64,000 bases of DNA from Sporanaerobacter acetigenes DSM 13106 (GTDB taxonomy: Bacteria > Bacillota > Clostridia > Tissierellales > Sporanaerobacteraceae). The stretch is taken from the NCBI RefSeq assembly GCF_900130025.1, contig NZ_FQXR01000002.1, forward strand, positions 1 through 64,000. The letters are read 5' to 3'. This document shows, one piece after another, positions 58,708-64,000 of the stretch; positions within the stretch are counted from its first letter, which is position 1, and each line of letters starts with the position of its first letter. A program made the position numbers and the translations under genes. A model generated the notes under the pieces. It was given only the letters and a program-made list of their open reading frames with translations, did no database searches and was not told the origin of the DNA.

Positions 58708-59025
58708 TCATATTTCATCATCTTCTTTTTTTGGATAACCTAGCCTATCTAGTACTAAATTATATCCATCTGCTCCATAATTAAGAGCTCGACTGATTCT
58801 ACTTATAGTAGCTGTACTGGCACCAGTTTTAGCTTCAATTTCATTGTATGTCTTATTCATTCTAAGCATCTTGGCTACTTCAAGTCTTTGGGCAATAGAT
58901 TGTATTTCTTTTACAGTGCATATATCTTCAAAAAAGCGATAACATTCTTCTAAGTTTTCAAGTTTAAGTATTGCTTCAAAAAAAGAGTCTATCTGTTCAT
59001 CTTTTATTTTAGAGTTGTAACTCAT
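58708..59025 (-). CDS. TrpR-like regulator (YerC/YecD family)
   Basis: A 105-residue DNA-binding protein: LEECYRFFEDICTVKEIQSIAQRLEVAKMLR is the TrpR/YerC fold, followed by the helix-turn-helix NEIEAKTGASTATISRISRAL. YerC proteins are orphan relatives of the tryptophan repressor in Firmicutes. The ATG at 59025 follows AAAGGAGGTGTGCTG; an in-frame codon two positions before is less suitable. It is single-gene, with terminators around it. The regulon is unknown. Confidence 0.88.
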   Translation of the reverse strand: MSYNSKIKDEQIDSFFEAILKLENLEECYRFFEDICTVKEIQSIAQRLEVAKMLRMNKTYNEIEAKTGASTATISRISRALNYGADGYNLVLDRLGYPKKEDDEI

Positions 59026-59152
59026 CAGCACACCTCCTTTATTACTTTATTCTATTCTACTTTAACTTGAAAAAACCTTCTAAAAAATATTTTTTAACAC
59101 TTTTTTAATAAAATTGGCATTTTTTCTATGAGTTATAATGAGTTATAAGAAA

Positions 59153-59182
59153 AAATCTAGGACATTTTATCCCAGATTTTTT
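59153..59182 (-). terminator. Terminator after fhs
   Basis: AAAAATCT and AGATTTTTTT flank a GGGATAAAATGTCC loop region on minus, giving a stem of about 10 bp directly downstream of fhs. Confidence 0.55.
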
Positions 59183-59197
59183 TATAACTCACTTTAT

Positions 59198-60868
59198 TTA
59201 GAACAAGCCGACAATTTCTCCATTTGACAAAATATCCATATTATTTGCAGCTGGTACTTTTGGAAGCCCTGGCATAGTCATTATATCTCCTGTAAGAACT
59301 ACTAAAAATCCTGCTCCAGCAGATATTCGAATTTGCCTTACTTCTATCTTGAACCCTTTTGGCCTTCCGAGTAATTTAGGATCATCTGATAATGAATACT
59401 GAGTTTTAGCCATACAAATAGGCATCTTATCTAATCCCAATTTTTCAATTTGTTTTATATCCTTAATACATTTTTGAGTAAATTCTACTCCATCGGCTCC
59501 GTATATTTCTTTAGCAATTTTTTCTATTTTTTCTTTTACAGACAAATTCACATCATATAGTGGTATAAATTCAGAAGGGTTGCCTTCAACAACTTCAACT
59601 ACTTTTCTAGCTAACTCCTCTCCACCTAGGCCACCTTTTGCCCAAACTTGTGTGAGAACTGCTTCTGCTCCCAATTCCTTACATCTATTTTTCACATATT
59701 CAACTTCAGCTTCTGTATCTGTTGGAAATTCATTTATAGCAACTACTGCAGGTACTCCATATTTTTGGACATTTTCTATATGTTTTTCTAGATTTTCAAA
59801 ACCTTTTTTAAGTGCCTCTAAATTTTCTTTGTTTAGTTCTTCTTTTGGCACTCCACCATGATTTTTAAGAGCTCTAACTGTAGCCACTATAACTGCTGCA
59901 TCTGGTTTTAACCCTGCAAATCTACATTTGATATCAAAGAATTTTTCTGCTCCCAAGTCAGCACCAAATCCTGCCTCTGTAACTGTATACTCAGCTAATT
60001 TCAAAGCCATTTTTGTTGCCAATACACTATTGCAACCATGAGCAATATTGGCAAATGGCCCTCCATGAATAAACACAGGAGTATTTTCCAAAGTTTGTAC
60101 CAAATTTGGTTTTATAGCATCTTTAAGTAATAGAGCCAATGGTCCTGCTGCATTTAAATCTCTTGCATAAACTGGTTCCCCACTGTAATTGTAAGCTACT
60201 ATGATATTGCCTATTCTTTCCTTTAAATCTTGTAGATCATCAGCCAAGCAAAGAATAGCCATAACTTCTGATGCTACAGTTATATCAAAACCATCTTCCC
60301 TTGGAACTCCATTTGGTTTTCCACCAAGACCGATAACTATATTTCTAAGGGATCTATCGTTCATGTCCATAACTCTCTTCCAAGTAATACGTCTTGGATC
60401 TATATTTAGCTGATTTCCTTGATGAATATGATTGTCTATAAGAGCTGAAAGTAAATTGTTAGCTGTAGTTATAGCATGAATATCTCCAGTAAAATGAAGA
60501 TTTATATCCTCCATAGGTACTACTTGAGCATATCCTCCACCTGCAGCTCCACCCTTAACTCCAAAACATGGTCCAAGAGAAGGTTCTCTAAGAGCTGATA
60601 TGGCAGTTTTGCCAATCTTGTTAAGTCCCATACTTAAACCAATATTTACAGTAGTCTTTCCTTCTCCAGCTGGAGTCGGATTTATAGCTGTAACCAATAT
60701 AAGCTTTCCATTTGACTTGTCTTCCATTCTCTTTAATACATCAAGGGAAACCTTAGCTTTATATTTTCCATACAGTTCTAAATCATCTTCTTCTAGCCCT
60801 ACTTTTTTAGCTACTTCTACAATAGGTGCCATTTTAGCTTCTTGTGCAATTTGAACATCAGTTTTCAT
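59198..60868 (-). CDS. fhs: Formate-tetrahydrofolate ligase
   Basis: A 556-residue ligase that joins formate and tetrahydrofolate with ATP to 10-formyl-THF, an entry step for purine synthesis or the reductive acetyl-CoA pathway. Signatures: the P-loop [60 protein letters not shown], the C-terminal [16 protein letters not shown]. The length is standard. AAGGAGGGAAAAG precedes the ATG. It neighbours ftcD, which supplies formimino groups to folate. Confidence 0.97.
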   Translation of the reverse strand: MKTDVQIAQEAKMAPIVEVAKKVGLEEDDLELYGKYKAKVSLDVLKRMEDKSNGKLILVTAINPTPAGEGKTTVNIGLSMGLNKIGKTAISALREPSLGPCFGVKGGAAGGGYAQVVPMEDINLHFTGDIHAITTANNLLSALIDNHIHQGNQLNIDPRRITWKRVMDMNDRSLRNIVIGLGGKPNGVPREDGFDITVASEVMAILCLADDLQDLKERIGNIIVAYNYSGEPVYARDLNAAGPLALLLKDAIKPNLVQTLENTPVFIHGGPFANIAHGCNSVLATKMALKLAEYTVTEAGFGADLGAEKFFDIKCRFAGLKPDAAVIVATVRALKNHGGVPKEELNKENLEALKKGFENLEKHIENVQKYGVPAVVAINEFPTDTEAEVEYVKNRCKELGAEAVLTQVWAKGGLGGEELARKVVEVVEGNPSEFIPLYDVNLSVKEKIEKIAKEIYGADGVEFTQKCIKDIKQIEKLGLDKMPICMAKTQYSLSDDPKLLGRPKGFKIEVRQIRISAGAGFLVVLTGDIMTMPGLPKVPAANNMDILSNGEIVGLF

Positions 60869-60896
60869 CTTTTCCCTCCTTGTTCTTCCTATCTTC

Positions 60897-61826
60897 TTAT
60901 TCCATAAGATGAGTTTCTAGTATTTGTTCTATCCTTAGTCCTTCCAGCCCCAAATAGTATTCCAAGGAATTTAATAAATATTCAAGTTTAACTGGGCCAA
61001 CCAATTCGCTTCCTGTAACAGCTACTCCATAACGTTTAGCCTCCTGTTTTACAAATTCATAAGCTCTGTAAAGAGGAGTTTTGGAACAGTCAAACATATT
61101 TATTGAAACTACTACTCCATCTCTTTCAGGAAATTTAATTCCTACTGCCCTTACTGTTGAAAATCCACCACTTGGTCCTCTAAGTCCCTTTGCTATAGCT
61201 TTGGCAACGTTTACATCTTCTGTATCCAAAAACACATTGTAAGCAGTTAAACCTTCCATATCAGCGCTCACAATAGTTGCTCCTGCCTTTGGATCCAATT
61301 TCCCATCTACACTTAAATCTGGTTTTCTTTCTTCATAATTGGGATCTGTTTTTTCTTCTAACAATTTTCTAAGGCCTTCATATTGGCCTTTTCTTATGAA
61401 AGAAATGCCTTTTTTGTTTTCAGTTCTTGCATTTTCAGCAGAGTAGAAAATAGGCACTTTATATTTTTCAAATAGTTCTCTTCCTATTTCTTCTGCCAAT
61501 TCTACACATTCTTCCAAAGTAATATTTTTAAATGGGAAAATAGGTATAGTGTCTTGAGCTCCAATTCTTGGATGAGTTCCTTCTTGTTTTTCCATATCTA
61601 TTAACTCATAGGACTTACCTGCCATGTTTATAAGAGCTTTTTTTAGAGGCTGAGGTTCACCAATAAGAGTGACTACAGTTCTATTGAAATCATATTCCGG
61701 TTCATAACTAATTAATTTTACTCCTTCTATGTCTCTAACCTGATCTACAATAGCTTCAATGACGGGTTTTCTTCTACCTTCACTAAAATTTGGAACTGCT
61801 AAAACATATTGTTTTTGGTTAATCAT
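60897..61826 (-). CDS. ftcD: Glutamate formimidoyltransferase
   Basis: A 309-residue enzyme moving the formimino group of formiminoglutamate to tetrahydrofolate in histidine degradation. [61 protein letters not shown] and [21 protein letters not shown] are typical. Only the transferase part is present (no cyclodeaminase). AGGAGGTATATTC precedes the ATG. It lies 28 nt from fhs, so formimino- and formate-derived one-carbon units meet here, consistent with amino-acid fermentation. Confidence 0.92.
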   Translation of the reverse strand: MINQKQYVLAVPNFSEGRRKPVIEAIVDQVRDIEGVKLISYEPEYDFNRTVVTLIGEPQPLKKALINMAGKSYELIDMEKQEGTHPRIGAQDTIPIFPFKNITLEECVELAEEIGRELFEKYKVPIFYSAENARTENKKGISFIRKGQYEGLRKLLEEKTDPNYEERKPDLSVDGKLDPKAGATIVSADMEGLTAYNVFLDTEDVNVAKAIAKGLRGPSGGFSTVRAVGIKFPERDGVVVSINMFDCSKTPLYRAYEFVKQEAKRYGVAVTGSELVGPVKLEYLLNSLEYYLGLEGLRIEQILETHLME

Positions 61827-62031
61827 GAATATACCTCCTATATTATATTTTCCCTATTAGAATAGCATAAAACTTTTTTTTAAACTTTGTAGAATAATTA
61901 TAAAAATTGTTCTTTGTTTAAAAAAAGCTATATATTTATATGCCTGTTTCATAAGACTACTACTCTATAGGAGGCACATCTTCTCTTATATTCATGATAA
62001 AACCCTGATTGTATATATACTATAAAGTTTT

Positions 62032-63285
62032 TCAAATATCTGCTATATCATTTCTATATTTCATTCCTTGGAAATAGATTTTCCCTATCCCATTATAAAC
62101 CTTTTTTCTTGCCTTTTCAAAATTTTCTCCAAGACATGTAACAGAAAGAACTCTTCCTCCATCTGTCAAAAGCTTCCCATTCACTATTTTAGTTCCATTG
62201 TGAAAAAGAATCAACTCTTTATCTAAATTTTCTACTCCAGAAATTTCTTTTCCCTTTTCATATTTTTTTGGATACCCCTCCGACGTAGCTACTACTGTTA
62301 CACAACATTTATCTGACCACTTTAAATCTTCTTTTCTAATAGTTCCATCTATAGTCTTCTGGAATATATCCGCTATATCACTTTCAAGCCTAGGAAGTAC
62401 TACTTCTGTTTCAGGATCTCCAAATCTTACATTGAATTCCAATACTTTTGGCCCATCTTCTGTAAGCATAAGTCCTATAAATAAAATTCCTTTATAATCA
62501 ATACCTTCTTCTTCCAATCCTATTTTTATATTTTGAAGAACAGTTCTATCTATTTCTTTAAGAATATCTCTAGTCAAAGCTGGATTTGGTGAAAAACATC
62601 CTACCCCTCCTGTATTAGGACCTAAATCTCCATCATATATCTTTTTATAATCTCTAGCACTCTCCAAAGGAATAATCTTCCCATTGGACACAAGACAAAG
62701 CAAAGAAGTTTCTATTCCTGTTAAAAATTCTTCTATAATAATATTTTCCCCAGCAGAACCAAATACTTTTTCACTCATCATATCTTTTATAGACTTTTTA
62801 GCTTCTTCTTCTGACTGACAAATGACTACTCCCTTTCCTAAACAGAGTCCATCAGCTTTTATAACTAATGGATATAAAAATTCGTCAAGGCCCTTTAAGG
62901 CTTCCTCTAGATTTTTAAAGCTCCTATACTTTCCTGTAGGAATGTGGTATTTTTTCATAAATTCTTTTGAATATATTTTACTTCCCTCAAGAATAGCTCC
63001 TTCCATTCTAGGCCCAAATATTCTCAAACCTTCTTCCTCAAATCTATCAACAATTCCAGATACCAATGGATCCTCTGGACCTACAACAGTTAAGTCTATA
63101 CTATTAGTCTTTGCAAAACTCAAAAGAAGTTCTATATCTTTAGGATTTATATTTACATTTTCCGCTATACTACTAGTACCTCCATTTCCTGGAGCACAAT
63201 ATATTTTACTTACTCTTTTGCTTTGAGCTAATTTATAACACAAAGCATGTTCTCTTCCTCCACTACCTATAACTAAAACTTTCAA
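62032..63285 (-). CDS. purD: Phosphoribosylamine-glycine ligase
   Basis: A 417-residue ATP-grasp ligase catalysing the second step of purine synthesis, from phosphoribosylamine, glycine and ATP to GAR. VLVIGSGGREHALCYKLAQS at the N-terminus, the ATP-grasp segment GVGCFSPNPALT and the family signature EFNVRFGDPETEVVLPRL are visible. It is the last gene of a purine operon whose upstream part (purH and more) leaves the window. AAGAAGGGATATATTT precedes the ATG. Confidence 0.95.
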   Translation of the reverse strand: MKVLVIGSGGREHALCYKLAQSKRVSKIYCAPGNGGTSSIAENVNINPKDIELLLSFAKTNSIDLTVVGPEDPLVSGIVDRFEEEGLRIFGPRMEGAILEGSKIYSKEFMKKYHIPTGKYRSFKNLEEALKGLDEFLYPLVIKADGLCLGKGVVICQSEEEAKKSIKDMMSEKVFGSAGENIIIEEFLTGIETSLLCLVSNGKIIPLESARDYKKIYDGDLGPNTGGVGCFSPNPALTRDILKEIDRTVLQNIKIGLEEEGIDYKGILFIGLMLTEDGPKVLEFNVRFGDPETEVVLPRLESDIADIFQKTIDGTIRKEDLKWSDKCCVTVVATSEGYPKKYEKGKEISGVENLDKELILFHNGTKIVNGKLLTDGGRVLSVTCLGENFEKARKKVYNGIGKIYFQGMKYRNDIADI

Positions 63286-63311
63286 ATATATCCCTTCTTT
63301 CTCATAAGTTT

Positions 63312-64000
63312 TTAGTGTTTGAAATGTCTCATGTGAGTAAATACCATGGCAATTCCAGCTTCATCTGCTGCCTGTATAGATTCTTCATCTCTAATAGAAC
63401 CTCCAGGTTGAATAACCGCAGTAACTCCTACCTTTGAAAGAGCATCTATAGAATCTCTAAAAGGGAAAAATCCATCCGATGCAATGACGCTTCCCTTTAC
63501 CTTTTCCATGCCATGTTCTATAGCCTGATCTACAGCCCATATTCTATTTACTTGCCCCATGCCAATGCCTATAGTTCCACCATCTTTAGCTAATACTACT
63601 GAATTGGATTTAGTATTTTTTACAGCTTTCCAAGCAAAAAGCAAATCCTTCATTTCTTCTTCTGTTGGTTTTCTTTTAGTGACAATTTCCAATTCATCTT
63701 GAAGAAGCATCTTGTCTCTTTCTTGAATCAATATACCACCTAATACCTTTTTTACATCCCAAGATTTATAATCATTTTTCATAATATGATCTAATTTAAG
63801 TATTCTTATATTTTTCTTTGAAGATAGTATTTCCAGAGCTTTCTCTGTATATGAAGGAGCTATGACTATTTCTATAAATATTTCATTTATAAGCTCTGCA
63901 ACTCTCTCATCTAATTCTCTGTTTGCTGCTATTATTCCCCCAAATATAGATACTTTGTCACATTCATAAGCTTTTTTATAAGCCTCATAAATATCTTTTC
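63312..64000 (-). CDS. purH: Bifunctional purine biosynthesis protein PurH, C-terminal part
   Basis: The frame runs to the window edge without interruption, so only about 230 C-terminal residues are present. They belong to the AICAR transformylase domain: [56 protein letters not shown]-type segment [29 protein letters not shown] and [19 protein letters not shown] followed by QPGGSIRD. The IMP cyclohydrolase half lies upstream, outside the window. It uses the 10-formyl-THF made by Fhs. Confidence 0.95.
   Translation of the reverse strand, partial: KDIYEAYKKAYECDKVSIFGGIIAANRELDERVAELINEIFIEIVIAPSYTEKALEILSSKKNIRILKLDHIMKNDYKSWDVKKVLGGILIQERDKMLLQDELEIVTKRKPTEEEMKDLLFAWKAVKNTKSNSVVLAKDGGTIGIGMGQVNRIWAVDQAIEHGMEKVKGSVIASDGFFPFRDSIDALSKVGVTAVIQPGGSIRDEESIQAADEAGIAMVFTHMRHFKH

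Noticed and set aside
61930-62000. An 11-codon frame (MNIREDVPPIE) between ftcD and purD
   Set aside because: No ribosome site precedes it and nothing links it to either gene.

Overview
The window is AT-rich DNA with strong GGAGG ribosome binding sites, a canonical T-box leader, YtrA-type GntR regulators and many paired intrinsic terminators. Together with the core gene content (gatCAB, ligA, pcrA, fhs, ftcD, purD, purH, glpP, the opp operon), this points to a spore-forming anaerobic Firmicute of the Clostridia/Tissierellia type. That placement is inference from gene content; no 16S gene is present.

Layout. 1-1012: wreckage of an IS607-type element (TnpA stub, TnpB running off the window) and broken gene fragments. 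1044-10585: chromosomal genes: two GntR-controlled membrane/ABC modules, a sigma-70 factor, an M48 protease, two tiny hydrophobic proteins, a T-box-controlled amino-acid symporter and an L,D-transpeptidase. 10734-26829: a 16-kb element integrated in the 3' half of a tRNA-Arg(TCG) gene. 26915-35733: a metallophosphoesterase, a two-gene membrane operon behind an unusual RNA leader, a tRNA cluster (Gly, Arg, His, Lys, Leu) containing two partial tRNA copies, rph-rdgB-yfcE, a GerMN lipoprotein, a DUF5698 protein and a cell-wall amidase. 36077-37874: a small radical-SAM peptide-modification locus. 38083-43990: the oppBCDF and oppA oligopeptide transporter. 44285-52775: gatCAB, ligA and a pcrA gene interrupted by an intein. 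52902-64000: a coiled-coil gene between duplicated terminators, the glycerol-3-phosphate cluster, an MFS carrier, a TrpR-like regulator, fhs, ftcD, purD and the 3' part of purH.

The 16-kb element carries an integrase, a sigma-like protein, small HTH regulators, a scaffold, an SU10-type capsid protein, a replication-initiator-like protein with iterons just upstream, small and large terminase, a holin, a portal and two probable neck/connector proteins. I can find no tail, tape-measure, baseplate or endolysin gene. A set that makes and fills heads but lacks tails suggests a capsid-forming satellite that borrows tails from a helper phage; a tail-deleted prophage is the main alternative. Several element genes are shorter than 60 codons, and its intergenic gaps are long and rich in stem-loops.

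Other points of interest are a 32-residue peptide gene next to a radical SAM protein with a PqqD-like N-terminus, a leader RNA with three hairpins sharing the pentaloop ATGAA (the third excludes a terminator), and a pcrA intein whose insert looks like a GIY-YIG nuclease. Two 5'-half tRNA duplications are each followed by the same hairpin sequence. All functions are read from sequence alone, without database searches.
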